DNA of 64,000 bases from Arsenophonus sp052174475 (GTDB lineage: Bacteria > Pseudomonadota > Gammaproteobacteria > Enterobacterales > Enterobacteriaceae). The notes beneath the pieces were generated by a model. That model searched no databases. It saw only the letters and a list, made by a program, of their open reading frames with translations, and was not told the origin of the DNA. Shown in pieces: positions 1 through 11,615 of the stretch. Where the stretch lies: positions 67,188 through 131,187 of the forward strand of contig JBQMRO010000044.1 of assembly GCA_052174475.1 (NCBI GenBank), written 5' to 3'. Both the position numbers and the translations under genes were made by a program. Numbering within the stretch: the stretch's first letter is position 1; each line of letters begins with the position of its first letter.

Positions 1-329
1 AACAAAAAAAAATAGAAACTGCCATTTGTGATAGTATTGGAGTTGTTCCTTTAGCACTACCATTAATGGCTGGGCCTGGCGCAATTAGTTCATGTATTGT
101 TTGGTCTTCTCGTTGGCTGGGATGGCAAAATTTAGTTGGTCTATCGTTAACTTGTATCTTTTTTACTTTATCTTGTTGGTTACTTTTTCGCTCAGCAACA
201 ATACTAATTAAGTATTTAGGTCATACGGGTATTAATGTTATTACTCGTATTATGGGATTATTATTAATGTCAATTGGTGTTGAGTTTATTATTACAGGAA
301 CTAAATCTATTTTCCCCGGATTACTTTAA
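1..329 (+). CDS. ychE: YchE, MarC-family inner-membrane protein (3' part)
   Basis: C-terminal half of a MarC/YchE-family multipass membrane protein; the gene begins before the window. The frame is open from base 3, and the first visible ATG (66) is internal, because the preceding codons (IGVVPLALPLMAGPGAIS) already match E. coli YchE. The end, INVITRIMGLLLM followed by IFPGLL, also matches, so the C terminus is complete. Three hydrophobic segments are visible. The family is predicted to be transporter-like, but its substrate is not established. No frame damage is seen in this part. The next gene downstream is a wrecked topB rather than the oppA found in E. coli, so synteny is already broken here. 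Whether the 5' half is intact cannot be judged. Confidence 0.9.
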   Translation, partial: QKKIETAICDSIGVVPLALPLMAGPGAISSCIVWSSRWLGWQNLVGLSLTCIFFTLSCWLLFRSATILIKYLGHTGINVITRIMGLLLMSIGVEFIITGTKSIFPGLL

Positions 330-540
330 GTTAGTTAAAAACTAATAAATCATTAATATTTATAATTTATTTATGAAATTTTCGATATTAATATCGGCAT
401 TAAAACATATATAAATAATTTTATTTATCTAATAATTATAAGTTTAATGAATTATCAATTTAGTTTTAAAACTAATTTCTGTAGTTAGAAAACACATTCT
501 CGCTAAGATAGTTATGTTAAATTTTGATATATGGAATTTT

Positions 541-1960
541 AGAAATGATGCTGCATTATCCTGTTGATCGACTCCATGGTAGATTGGTTGTATGGCACAA
601 ATATGATGCGAGCTTATATTTTTCTTATCCAGCGATGGGTTTTTATCAATGGTATTTCTATTAGCGAATTCAAACGTCAATATATTAGGATTTATGGTTA
701 GAAGAGATGAAAAGATTAAATATTTTGTTGCTAAAGATTTTTTGAAGTAAAATCTGATATAATCACGCCTATGATTAGTGTTTCACTGCTATTTGGTGTG
801 GTCAAATAAAACTTGTATTGATTATCAGAATAAAGTAGGTATTTTGATTAATCGCCTTTTAACTGAGCATAAAGGCTGTACGAATTACTCATAAATCAAC
901 CTTAGTTAATGTATATCAACATAAATAAAAGTTAGAAATTGCGTCCTTGTCTTATTCATTGTTAGCTTTATAAATTGAAACAGGCAAAACATACCTTAAG
1001 TATCAAAGAAATTTTTACTATATATTAGCAATTATATAAAAATATAAAGTCATTATTTATCCTTGTTTAGATTATCGTTACTTACTACAAGAACATTTTT
1101 CTATTTGTAATGAGGTATTAAAAATCTATTTCTGTTCATCAGTTTGGTCGCATAAATTTGCGCTAACTAAGTCAGATAAGAAAAATCTCTGTTTGGATGA
1201 TAAAAAGTTAATGCACAATTATCCAATTATTTTTACCGCTAGAGGAACTGTGATGTAGCTTAAGCAAAATGAAATCAATATTTATGCATTAATTACTTAT
1301 CAATGTATTATCTAGTTTATGGCAAATATGAAATTTATAAGCGAATTATTGAACTAGAGATCACAAGAAGGAATTTTTGTCAAAACTAGCTTAGGTACAA
1401 TTTAGTTGGCGAGCGATTTTGAGTATTAAAGAACGATATAAGTATAATAATGGTTCTTTCCCCTACCGGAGGAAGAAAGTAAAAAAATGAACTATTTTGC
1501 AGAAGGAGTGAAGTAATAGAAAAGTAGACCTAACTACAAAAACCCTTTACTAATGATATTTTGTTTTCTGTTATAATCAGGATTTCTAGTTTTGTGCAAG
1601 ATAAAACGCTAAAAAGGTATTGAAAGAAACGGATGGTTTAGAAACAGAACCTCGACGGAAAAGGTATTATTAAATTATTAATTAATCGAAAGTTTTTAGT
1701 TAAAAAAGTCATTTTTATATAACCTGCTGTTCCAGCAGGAACAGCTTTTAAAGGTTTTATCACTGAATGGAATATTGTCTAATATGACCGCTCACTTCGA
1801 GTCTAAATTAATACAAATCAGTTAAAACAGTTTTTTATAAAACTTACATCATCACTGACTGATGATATTAAATGTTAATTCAACAAACCAAACAGAAAAC
1901 TGCTTTAATCATATTCTGTACCTCATTAGGTCATCGAAGATAAATAGAGAAAAATTAGCT
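541..1960 (+). pseudogene. topB: DNA topoisomerase III pseudogene
   Basis: Heavily decayed topB. Pieces in different frames align in order with E. coli TopB: VDWLYGTNMMRAY near 575, FVAKDFFEVKSDIITP near 720-770, a LDYRYLLQEHF-like piece near 1070-1095, a WRAILSIKERYKYNNG segment near 1410, SFVQDKTLK near 1590, and NMTAHFESKLIQI near 1785-1820. The N-terminal third with the TOPRIM domain is missing and stop codons and shifts are numerous, so no active enzyme can be made. TopB decatenates and resolves replication and recombination intermediates; topoisomerase IV is intact in this window. In E. coli topB lies a few genes from xthA and sppA, as here, which supports the call. Confidence 0.8.
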
Positions 1961-2011
1961 GAAAAATGAAATCAAATGCTAGGCAAAATAGTGCTACTAT
2001 TCAATTTTAAT

Positions 2012-2821
2012 TTAATTTAATTTAAATTTTGCCCAAATAGGGGCGTGATCTGAAGGTTTTTCCATACTTCTAATAGAATAATCAATCCCTGCTTCACAAG
2101 AGCAGGCAAACAATGAACTTGATGCTAGGATCAAGTCAATTCGTAAACCTCGGTTATCGACAAACCCCTTCGAGCGGTAATCAAACCACGAAAATTGATC
2201 AGTGATTTCTGGATTTTTTTGACGATAAGTATCTATTAATCCCCAGGATTTTAATTTATCCATCCATTCTCGTTCTTCAGGTAAAAAAGAACATTTGCCC
2301 ATACTTAGCCAACGCTTTCTATTTATTTCACCAATACCGATATCATGATCTGTTGGGCTGATATTCATATCTCCCATAAGAATAATATGAGATTGAGGTG
2401 AAAGATTATTTTGCAGATAAAGCTGCAAGTCTTGATAAAATTTTTCTTTTGCTGCAAATTTTGTTGGGTGATCACGGCATTCACCTTGTGGAAAATAAGC
2501 GTTTATTACGGTAATAATTCTTTTTTCTGTTTCAATATCTGCCATAATAATACGACACTGGGCATCCCTATCGTCGAAAGGGAACCCTTTTTGGATAGTG
2601 ATTGCTTTTTGTTTGCAAAATAGTGCGACACCATAATGTGTTTTTTGTCCATGGTGATAGATATTATAGCCTAGCTGATTAACTTGCTCTAAAGGAAATG
2701 TGCAATCATCAACTTTGGTCTCTTGTAAGCCAATAACATCAGGTTGATGTTTTTTAATGATAGCATCAAGCTGATGGAAGCGCGCCCTTAAGCTATTAAT
2801 GTTAAATGAGACAAATTTCAT
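2012..2821 (-). CDS. xthA: Exonuclease III
   Basis: 269-residue AP endonuclease / 3'-5' exonuclease of the exonuclease III family (E. coli 268 aa). It cuts DNA 5' of abasic sites and clears blocked 3' ends in base excision repair. All catalytic positions are present: Asn7, Glu34 (in LQETK), Tyr109, Asp151 and Asn153 (in GDMN), Asp229, and Asp258-His259 near the C terminus. The start is supported by an AGGTGAT Shine-Dalgarno about 8 bases upstream and by exact N-terminal alignment (MKFVSFNINSLRAR). It stands alone between a topB pseudogene and an IS256-family relic, so it is probably transcribed alone. Nothing suggests loss of function. Confidence 0.97.
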   Translation of the reverse strand: MKFVSFNINSLRARFHQLDAIIKKHQPDVIGLQETKVDDCTFPLEQVNQLGYNIYHHGQKTHYGVALFCKQKAITIQKGFPFDDRDAQCRIIMADIETEKRIITVINAYFPQGECRDHPTKFAAKEKFYQDLQLYLQNNLSPQSHIILMGDMNISPTDHDIGIGEINRKRWLSMGKCSFLPEEREWMDKLKSWGLIDTYRQKNPEITDQFSWFDYRSKGFVDNRGLRIDLILASSSLFACSCEAGIDYSIRSMEKPSDHAPIWAKFKLN

Positions 2822-3540
2822 TCTAATTTATCACCTAATCAAAACAATTTTGATCAAATTATTTATCAGATATTACATATAAATGTAACCCATGAGAGAA
2901 AATATTTTCTTTTATCTATTAATTAGATGTTTTATCTCTAAATTATTTATCTTGATTGGCAGTCACAAGATTTTAAAAAAAGTATATAACTTTAAAAGTT
3001 AATTTAATTCAAGTTAATAAATCATGCATTAAAAATGCACTATATGAAAAATTTTTTGTAAAAACAATAGTTAAATGTAAAAATATCGTTTTCTAAACAT
3101 TAATTAATGAAATTAATTAGAGAATTATAATTCTTTTTCTTTAGATTATTAATCTAAGTACTTTTAGCTTAAAAAGCTATAAAATAATATCTTTTAGATT
3201 TATTTGTTGCTATATTTTGTCAAAAAGATATTTAAATTATATCTATTTGATATTTAAGATTAAAATATAATAATTATTATGTTTTTAAGAAACTTAAAAA
3301 GTTTTTATGATGGTTATCGAACAAAATTTATTATGTAAATTGGCAAGAATATTGCATCGCACGAGAGGAATTCTACATTACCTTAGTAAAATTAATTAAA
3401 AATTTTTAGGCCGTATTAAGTACGGCGATATTTAAAAGGAAAAAGTTCAGAATGACATTAAAAATAAAAGAGTAATAGCTTTTAATAATTTAAAATTTTT
3501 TTAGAAAAAGAAATTACTAAAAGATACATTGCTAATGAGT
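2822..3540. other. AT-rich spacer, no gene recognised
   Basis: About 700 bases upstream of xthA, extremely A+T-rich, with stops in all frames. The right part (from about 3300) is less biased and may be very old coding DNA, but I could match it to nothing. A small inverted repeat GCCGTA/TACGGC lies at 3410-3426 without a convincing T-run. The xthA promoter must lie near the left edge, but no clear -35/-10 pair stands out. Confidence 0.5.
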
Positions 3541-4944
3541 TTGAGTTATGCTTATTTCTAGTGTATGTGATTTCGGAGATTCTAATGAATCTTGTTGATT
3601 CATTTCATTAAAAATATCAACAACAGAGAGATAAATACGCTATGAAATTTATCCTTGCAGGTATTCCAAAACTAGGTATTACCTGTATCTCTTGTATGAA
3701 CTTATTTGTAATTCTATCGTGCAATTGATAACATCGCCGTTAAAATGTTGCTCGAAGTTATACTACAAGAACATACTTAACGCTGTTTTTGACGAACTTT
3801 ATATTTCCTCATCCGTAACGATTATTTGTCATGGTAAACTATACGACTAGTATTAGCGATATTTAGATTAAAGTGCCTATATAAGGTCATAGATTGCAGC
3901 ATAAACAGAATATCCTTCAAGAGTTCGTACTGCCCATCTTATCTGATGCGGGAAAAGGCGGCGAATAGTTTCTACCATACCTGTATTGGTAAAGGCATAT
4001 TATCTACCGGTAATTTTTACGAAACCTTTTTGGGGAAGCTGGTTATAGATAAAAAAACAGATGATCTACTGCAGTGGAGATCATCAGCAAACTGAAACAG
4101 GAATACCTTGAATAGCATAAGGTAATTATGCTTAAATGATTCAAGCGATATGCATTACGTTTATTTCTTAGCCGATGGTGTGGCATATCCCGTCCTGTCA
4201 GGAAAGTTGATCATTTTTTTCTTGCTCATTATTGGCGAAACTGCGCATGGACATAAGGAGCCTGTTATGATCGAAAATAATTATCGATAGTCAGAAGCGA
4301 ACTGGACTTAAATTAGAATTCTCTTAAAACGCGCGACTTAATCACATCTTCAAGCTTACTACGGAAGCTTGGGTGCTCTTAGTTTTGGAATGCAATGTAA
4401 AAATCTTTTCAGATACGTAACACCAATACCAACGTCAACACCATTAGCTACACAAAATAGCTAATGCACTAGTTTTACCTCTCAAAGAGATATAATAGAA
4501 AGTTAAATGTGAGCTGCAGGAGATTTAGCTAACAGAGAATCGCGATTCCGGTAATAAAATCTTTGATGTTTGTTAGTAAGGTTTTCAGTGTATCTTGAAG
4601 CGATGAAGATGCTGGAGAAAGCTCTAAGAAGAGCTGATGACATTCTATGTCGTCCAGTCAGCGCAATGGACATCATAAAGAATGATGAATTCAATTTAAT
4701 CGGTTTTTGCGATAGTCTGAGGTTAAGAACCCGACACGTGAAGCCCTGTATAGTGAAAAACAACCATTTCAATGAAATTTAAATTTCTGCAGTCTGCTCA
4801 GAAAAGCTGGAATCATCTGTGAGGAGATGATTACCTGTTAACTTTGCTGGTAAACAATGCCTAATTTAAAGATGAAGAATAAATTTATGAAGTATAAGAA
4901 CGCGTGAGGCATAACCTAATTTCGTCTTATAAAAGACGATTTGC
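3541..4944 (+). mobile_element. IS256-family (mutator-type) insertion sequence relic
   Basis: Full-length but dead copy of the commonest repeat in the window. It starts with GAGTTATGCTTATTTCT and ends in a GATTTGCTGATAAC-type terminus, the same ends as the copies at 30133 and 40455. Between them the transposase is shredded by stops and shifts. The family was identified from better-preserved copies, which read like mutator-type transposases (NSYLPQRIIQT..., VHKTAN). The longest frame left here is under 100 codons, so it cannot encode transposase. Confidence 0.8.
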
Positions 4945-4954
4945 TGATAACTTA

Positions 4955-5200
4955 TATTCTTTAACTTTATTATTAGCTCGCCGTTCCATAAGTTATTTGA
5001 TAACCCGTCTCACCTGACGCAATTACTAGATAATATTTAACAGCTAGAATGTGAGCGTCTGGTCATGATATATTATAGCCATTAAATTTTTTTGTGATCA
5101 AAAATCAAGAGCTCTATAAATTTAGGCTATTTTTATAAAAACTGAATTTAACGCTAATTTTAGAAAACTGTTGAAGAAAAATAAAAAAGCATATTTACAA
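4955..5200 (+). pseudogene. ydjA: Probable nitroreductase YdjA remnant
   Basis: Short scrap between two oppositely oriented IS256-family relics. Reading across frames gives a LLARRSISYLI piece (compare LLINRRSASRLA at the YdjA N terminus), then LDNI-like and KFFCDQKS-like pieces in the right order. Only the first 60 or so residues are covered. In E. coli ydjA is next to sppA but divergent from it; here it runs the same way as sppA, which would require a local inversion. The match is weak and other families are possible. Confidence 0.4.
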
Positions 5201-5291
5201 ACTCCTTTTTATTATTACTATTTTTGAGAAATTATCATCAATACAAAAATTTTTATCTGAGAATAAATTATTACTGCTGGTTATTATTTAA

Positions 5292-6722
5292 GTTATTAGT
5301 AAATTTGGTGTATAAGACGAGTTAGACTACGTTTCACTCTGATGCTTTGTGAATCTTTTCACCATCATTAAATTAGATACTGTTTAGTATCAGAGTAAAG
5401 TCACCAGGTTAATTCCCATAGATGATTCTTCTCTTTTCTGAGAAGACTGTAGTAGCTTCAATATCATTGAAAACATTATATTTTTCTAACCAACAGTGAT
5501 TCTCGAATCGGCTTCATAACCTTACTGTCACAAAAGCTAATTCAATCGGATTTGTTTTCTTATTTAACGGTCTACACAGACTGCACTGATGGGAAGTCAT
5601 AGGATGCAGCAATTTTTTTAATCTTTCCTAGCGTTTCATCCCTGCAGAATAGATTGAAAAACCCTTGCCAACAAAATATCAAAGGTTATGTTAGCGGCAT
5701 CGCGACTTTCTGATAGCTAGATATCTCGTAGCTCAACCTTAATTTTGCTTGCATTTCTTTGGGGGAGTGAAGTCAGCAAATTAGCTGTTTTATCTACCCA
5801 ACAGCGTTAATACTGCATGTCCGAGAACATCTTTGTCATTGTATTCCAAAAACCAAGGATATCATTTCCTTCCATAATGAATATTGGAGATCCGGTTAAG
5901 CCAGCGCACTCGCGTGGTCATCTAGAAGTTCAGTCCAGTGCTGCTTCTGATTCTCAATCAGCATTTTTAACTGCAATAAGTTCCTTATGTTTATGTGCAA
6001 TGCCGCCGATAATGAGCAGAAGGCAAAGGCGATCAGTTTGCCTAATAGAACGGCATATGCTTCAGTATAGAAATAAACGTAGCGGTATCGCTTAAATCAT
6101 TCAGCCGACAATGCCTATACTCTTCAAGGCATTGCTGTTTTAGTCTGTTGATGGGGGGTAAGCTATCCAGAGAGAGTGTATGCTTTTCACTAAGAAATCG
6201 CCAAAAAAAGGGGAGGGTGGGAGCCTCCTCTTGTAAAAATCACCTGTAGATATTTTCATGCCTCGCAAATACAGGAATGGCAGCAATTTTTGCTACTTTT
6301 TGTATGTTTCAGATAAGGCGGCGGCAAGAAGCTGGGAAGCATATTCTGTTGCCGCTGCCGCTCCATTTTAACATTAAGCAGTTTAATCTTAAGATCGCCA
6401 ATAGCAATCTATATGATTCGCTGTGACAGATAACCGTTATGGACAACGGTAATCCACCAACAGACGACAAAGGCTGTATTCATCATGTTCTTGCAGTATG
6501 GATTCAATCTTAATCTCAACATCAGTGCTATCTCTCCCTGGCATGCTATTACGGATACGTTCATGCAAGGGATCAGAGGTAATATCTAATTTTAGGATAC
6601 CTGGGGGGTAGATTTTTTTAAAAATATCATCTCTCTGTTGTTAAAATCATTCATCGAAATTAATTAGAAGGATACTCGCCAACATCTATAAAACTCCATC
6701 ACTAAATAAGGATAACTTAGAA
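5292..6722 (-). mobile_element. IS256-family insertion sequence relic, inverted
   Basis: Near full-length dead copy in the opposite orientation to the relic at 3541-4944. Its left end (TTATTAGTAAATTTGGTGTATAAG) corresponds to the 3' end of the element, and its right end (AACTCCATCACTAAATAAGG) to the 5' end. Internally it parallels the minus-strand copies at 9944 and 23263. The longest frame is 92 codons and runs antisense to the transposase. No coding potential remains. Confidence 0.8.
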
Positions 6723-6974
6723 TGCATAGATTTTTTATTAAAAGAAACTTTTATTGCAATTAATTTAATAGATATAAATTGCGCAAAAATTCGCATTTTA
6801 TAAGTTTTTTTCAAAAATAGAATTTTTTCATCAGTATAAGTATAGTAAGGTAACATTTTTAATCAGCTTGAATAGCAATAAAATAATATTTTTAATTATT
6901 CTATTAGTTATGGAGCTGATAATTATCTTATGTCCTTTTAACATAAAAATGTTAATCATATGATTGGAGATCAC

Positions 6975-8861
6975 ATGCAAAACTCATGGAATTTAATTGC
7001 AAATTTTTTTAAATTTATTTGGCGATTGCTTAATTTTATTAGACGATTTCTTACTAGTTTTATCTGTCTTTTTTTGATCTTTATCACAGCAAGTAGTTAT
7101 TTTGTCTATAAAAGTGAAAAAAAATTGACTAGCCAATATCATGGCGCGCTACTTATTGATTTACAAGGTGTGATTGTTGATCAAGTCTCTATCCCTAATC
7201 CTTTTAATAAAATTAAAATGAGTCGTGAATTATTAGGCTCATCAAGCAATCGTATAAAAGAAAACTCTTTATTTGAAATTATAAATATTATTCGCTTGGC
7301 AACTTATGACAAAAAAATTACTGGTATTGTTTTACAATTAGATAATCTAATTACTTCCGATCAGTCATCCTTACAATATATTGGTAAGGCATTAACAGAA
7401 TTTAATCAGGCGGGAAAACCTATTTATGCAATAGGGAATAGCTATAATCAATCACAATATTATTTAGCGAGTTTTGCCAATTATATCTATATGTCACAAG
7501 AAGGTAATGTTGGAATTTATGGTTTTTCAACCAATAAACTCTATTATAAGACGCTATTGAATAACCTAAAAGTCAATAGCCATATTTTCCGTATTGGCAC
7601 CTACAAATCAGCGGTAGAGCCATTCATTAGTGATGATATGTCACCTGAAGCGCGTGAAGCTGATAAAGTTTGGATTAATTCATTATGGCAACATTACTTA
7701 TCAACTGTTGCGCAAAACCGCCAAACGACACCAGAAAATATTTTTCCAGGAGCTGATAAATTGATTGAAGAAATGAAAAGCGTTAATGGTGATAGTGCGC
7801 AATATGCGATTAAACAAAAACTTATTGATCATATTTTTACTAATGCAGTTATAGAGAAAGAATTAAGCAAAAAATTTGGTTGGAATGATAAAGATCAGCA
7901 TTTTAATTACATTAGTATTTATGATTATCCAAATGAACAACTACAACAAAGTCAACTGATGCAAAAAAAACAATCTGATGATCAACCTGGCAATATTGCT
8001 GTAATAATTGCCCAAGGTGCTATTATTAATGGATCACAAAAGCCTGGTATGATAGGCAGCGAGACAATTGTGGCGCAAATACGTAAAGTACGACTTAACC
8101 CTGATATCAAAGCTATTATTTTACGTGTTAATAGTCCTGGTGGCAGTGTTACTGCTTCAGAAGCGATACGTAATGAATTGATTGCTGCCCGTGACGCTAA
8201 TAAACCCATTGTAGTCTCGATGGGAGCAATGGCAGCATCAGGTGGTTATTGGATTTCAACACCAGCCAATTATATTTTTGCCAGTCCAACAACTCTGACC
8301 GGTTCAATTGGTATTTTTGGTGTAATAAATACCTTCGAAAAAAGTTTAGGTACAATTGGTGTTCATACTGATGGTGTCTCTACTACTCCATTAGCGGATA
8401 TCTCAGAGATAAAAGGGATTAATAAACAATTTTCTGACTTGATGCAAATCACTATTGAAAATAGCTATCATACTTTCATAAAGTATGTGGCTCAGGCGCG
8501 TCATAAAACACCAGAAGAGATAGATAAAATTGCTCAAGGTCGAGTATGGGTAGGTTTAGACGCTCTACAAAATGGTCTGGTTGATAAACTAGGTGATTTT
8601 GATGATGCAGTAACCAAAGCTGCTGAATTAGCTAAAATTACTATACCTTCACTTAATTGGGTGAAGCCTGAACGTTCTTTTATTGATCAATTAATACTTG
8701 AATTAACTTCAATTGGTGAAGCAATGATACCCAATACACTACAACTGTTAGTGCCGAAAAAAATAACTAATGAATTTCAACAACAAATAAAATTTATTCA
8801 GCATATGAATGATCCACAAAATCGCTACGCATTTTGTTTAAATTGTAGTGATGTGTATTAA
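6975..8861 (+). CDS. sppA: Protease IV, signal peptide peptidase A
   Basis: Inner-membrane serine protease that degrades cleaved signal peptides. The best start is the ATG at 6975 (628 aa; E. coli 618): GGAG lies 7 bases upstream and the protein then begins MQNSWNLIANFFKF, like E. coli; an ATG at 6960 would swallow the ribosome-binding site. An N-terminal membrane segment (about residues 24-46) is followed by two tandem S49 peptidase domains. The catalytic lysine is in FRIGTYKSAVEPF (residue 211 from this start) and the nucleophile serine in GAMAASGGYW (422). The gene is intact and flanked on both sides by dead IS elements; its enteric neighbour ansA is gone. Confidence 0.95.
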   Translation: MQNSWNLIANFFKFIWRLLNFIRRFLTSFICLFLIFITASSYFVYKSEKKLTSQYHGALLIDLQGVIVDQVSIPNPFNKIKMSRELLGSSSNRIKENSLFEIINIIRLATYDKKITGIVLQLDNLITSDQSSLQYIGKALTEFNQAGKPIYAIGNSYNQSQYYLASFANYIYMSQEGNVGIYGFSTNKLYYKTLLNNLKVNSHIFRIGTYKSAVEPFISDDMSPEAREADKVWINSLWQHYLSTVAQNRQTTPENIFPGADKLIEEMKSVNGDSAQYAIKQKLIDHIFTNAVIEKELSKKFGWNDKDQHFNYISIYDYPNEQLQQSQLMQKKQSDDQPGNIAVIIAQGAIINGSQKPGMIGSETIVAQIRKVRLNPDIKAIILRVNSPGGSVTASEAIRNELIAARDANKPIVVSMGAMAASGGYWISTPANYIFASPTTLTGSIGIFGVINTFEKSLGTIGVHTDGVSTTPLADISEIKGINKQFSDLMQITIENSYHTFIKYVAQARHKTPEEIDKIAQGRVWVGLDALQNGLVDKLGDFDDAVTKAAELAKITIPSLNWVKPERSFIDQLILELTSIGEAMIPNTLQLLVPKKITNEFQQQIKFIQHMNDPQNRYAFCLNCSDVY

Positions 8862-8867
8862 TAAAAC

Positions 8868-9905
8868 TATCTTGATAAAGGTTAATTACCTTGCTCACAA
8901 AGTAATTTGTAATTAAATCTGTATTTTAATTGTTGTAGTTTTACACAATCTTCTCCAGGCTAGAAATTTGGTAAATAAACGACATTATAGTATGGAATTT
9001 ACTCAGCCATCCTTTTAATCAGTTGATAAAACTGTTTACATTTTGAATATAAAATTCCTTACCAATAATTCTATAGTTATCTCGCCTTATTAGGCGATGG
9101 TAACTAATTTCATGCTTGTTGGGAAAACTTCCATATCATTTAACTCTATCCGAATAAAGGATCAACTCTTATCAATGATTGTCTCAAGAAAACAGCTAAC
9201 ATACTCTGCATTAATCTCTTCAAGAGTTTTATTACTCACATGACTTGTCGATTTGATGTAATCAAGATCGCATTTATTCTTTCCCTTTATCTCATGCTCT
9301 CCCGCATTTTTTAGCTTTTCTATGTAGAATATAACCTTTTCTTTTAAAGAATTTAGGAAAAATATTTTTCGATGGCAACAATACTATTTAATGCATTTAT
9401 GTTGACGGCTCTATCGCCGCTGAAGCAAGAAAGTAATGACGTCAATCTAAACGCTGTTTTTAAACTAATATCTGTTTCTTTTGCTGACTCCCGGTAAAGT
9501 TAAGTTATTCAAGATGCATCATAGATAATTAAACCATTTATTCTTGTAATATAGTTTTACCAGAGAGGGCTTCTAATCAAATTATTAAATGGGTTCCTGT
9601 AATCGGGGATTTTACAATGATATGCTATAACCGTAATGAACGGGTTCCCAGTAAAAACATATCAGTGTGATAATATATAGGCAGGATAAAGTGGATTGAG
9701 TTAATTCAATGCATAAATCAACATAATCTGATAGATTATCACCAAGTCAACTAATGAATGAGATACAGCATTATATTTGGAGAGAGTGAAGGAAGCGGTA
9801 TCTTTGATCTGCATGACTGTTTGCTTTTTTATGTCAAATTCTGTTAGGAAGAATCCTTCTTATAGAATATAATGGTATTTTACTAATAACATTTTCTAAT
9901 ATACC
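8868..9905 (-). mobile_element. IS1595-family insertion sequence relic
   Basis: Decayed element of about 1 kb. On the minus strand the frames read ITGTHLII-LEALSGKT, then SLKTAFRWRH-like and RFLASAAIEPSTLN-like stretches, typical of IS1595-type transposases with an N-terminal zinc ribbon (TGTPL..LR.. then FRWRHRFL). The C-terminal part resembles NVNSYISRLKGWLSKFHGV and LPNYLAWRRLFE, best seen in the copy at 42672. Both ends resemble the TATGTTRGYAAAGGTTATTG terminus of the other copies, but degraded. No open frame of useful size remains. Confidence 0.75.
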
Positions 9906-9943
9906 CTCTTGTTATTACTATTTATTCTAATATTAGTGAGTTA

Positions 9944-11332
9944 TTAGTAAATCTAGTGTATAATACTAAGATTACACTCTGATGCTTTGTGTATCTGTTC
10001 TTCATTCTTGAAATTAAATATTTATCACCAGAGTTTTACAGCAGATAAACCCACATTTAGCCGATTCTAGTTTTTCTGAGCAAATGGGATAGTCAGCTTC
10101 AATACCATTCAAAGGGTTATTTTTAAAGTATAGCCATTAATCCATCGGCTTCGGTAACCTCAGTATCATAAAAACCCGAATCAATTAGATTCGTTATTCT
10201 TATTGATGCCCAGTGTACTAACGGGCAGTCGTAGGATGCAGTAGCTCTTTTCGTTCTTTCTTTACTTTCTTAATCACTGCAGAATATTCGTTGAAACCCT
10301 TGCAATAAAACATTAAGGATTTTATTAGCAGCATTACAGATCTCTGCTACCAAAAGCTCTGCCAACTCACCCTTAACTTTTCCTTATATGCCTTTTGTAA
10401 ATGAAGTTATCACATCAGTTGTTTTATGTATCTAGCAGCATTGATGCTGCGTGTCTAGGAATATTTTTGCCATTGCTTACTAAAAAGCAATGGTACCGCC
10501 TTCCCATAGGAAGGCTAGAAGATGCGGTTAAGTCCACCGCAATTGCAGCAGACTGCTAAAAGTTAAATTCAATTTATTCTGACTCTCGATAATCATCTTT
10601 GACCGCAATGAGCTCCTTGCATTTATGATTAATAAAGCCGACATAATTGTAGAAAAAGACAATCAGTTTGCCTTAACAAGACTGGGTGGTGTATATCATA
10701 GGATAAGGAATAAACGTAAGTGTATCGCTTAAATTACGCAGGGGGATCCCATTATCGATGCTTTTTAAGGCATCGATGTTTCAAGCCTGCTAATGGTCTT
10801 TTGGCAGGAAGCTATATATTTTTATCTAAAACTTTACAGGGCTTTATGAAATTACCTGAGATGACGCTTCGCATATACACTAACCATAGTGCGCCTCTTC
10901 GCCACTTTTGTACGTTTCAGATAAGGCGGTAGCAATAAAGCTGTAAGCATATTTCGTTATTCTTACAATCTCTAATATTCGGCGTTTTAATCGCAATATT
11001 GCTAATACCAGCCTGTATGGTTCGTTATAACAAATAACCCATTACAATCAACGAGATAACTTGCCGAAAAAGTGGCCTTGAACATGTTGTTGCGGCATGG
11101 CTTTAAACTCTAATTTAACAGCGGCTCTATCAGTTCTCCTGACACTATTATGGATACGTTCACATGCAAGAGATTATAGATGATATCTAGTTTAGAGAAT
11201 AGCTGTAGAGTAAACTTTTCATGGCATATCATCTCATTGTTGTTAACATTAACTACGAAATTAATCAGCATGAGGAAATGCGCAGCCATTTCTAAATCTC
11301 CATGTACCAGAGATGAATATAACTCCATTAAA
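9944..11332 (-). mobile_element. IS256-family insertion sequence relic
   Basis: Near full-length dead copy in minus orientation, parallel to those at 5292 and 23263. The left end, TTATTAGTAAATCTAGTGTATAA, is the 3' terminus; the right end, CCATGTACCAGAGATGAATATAACTCC, is the 5' terminus. The 10720-10932 reading frame is an accidental antisense frame. It lies directly next to the IS1595 relic, so the whole sppA-hemH interval is mobile-element debris. Confidence 0.8.
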
Positions 11333-11615
11333 TAATTAAATAATTTTATTAACTAAAATAGTAAAAATAATTAAATGAAATTTAATTCAAACATTTACTT
11401 TTATTTTCATAAAAGTAAATAATAAAAAACGTTAAAAATACATTAAACGTAATAAATAATTTAGCATGTTACACAACAGCAATGATTTATATTGCTAGTC
11501 TAAATATAGAATTTAAAAAATATTAGTTAATGTAAACCATTACAAACAAATTATTATACTGAAAAGTATAAATATATGATAGCGTCCATATCACTAATAT
11601 AACTTTTAATTCTAT
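11333..11615. other. AT-rich spacer downstream of hemH
   Basis: About 280 bases of very A+T-rich sequence with stops in every frame. No gene remnant or clear hairpin terminator is seen at the 3' end of hemH. Confidence 0.5.

Noticed and set aside
444..680. 78-codon minus-strand frame
   Set aside because: It is opposite to the topB relic; the plus strand carries the recognisable VDWLYGTNMMRAY sequence.
1726..1749. GCTGTTCC/GGAACAGC hairpin followed by TTTT, like a terminator
   Set aside because: It falls inside the topB relic, and the same bases align as former coding sequence near the TopB C-terminal domain, so the hairpin is probably accidental.
2411..2623. Plus-strand 70-codon frame
   Set aside because: Antisense shadow of the well-conserved xthA gene.
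5817..6095. 92-codon open frame between xthA and sppA
   Set aside because: It is antisense to the IS256-family transposase remnant and shows no protein family match.
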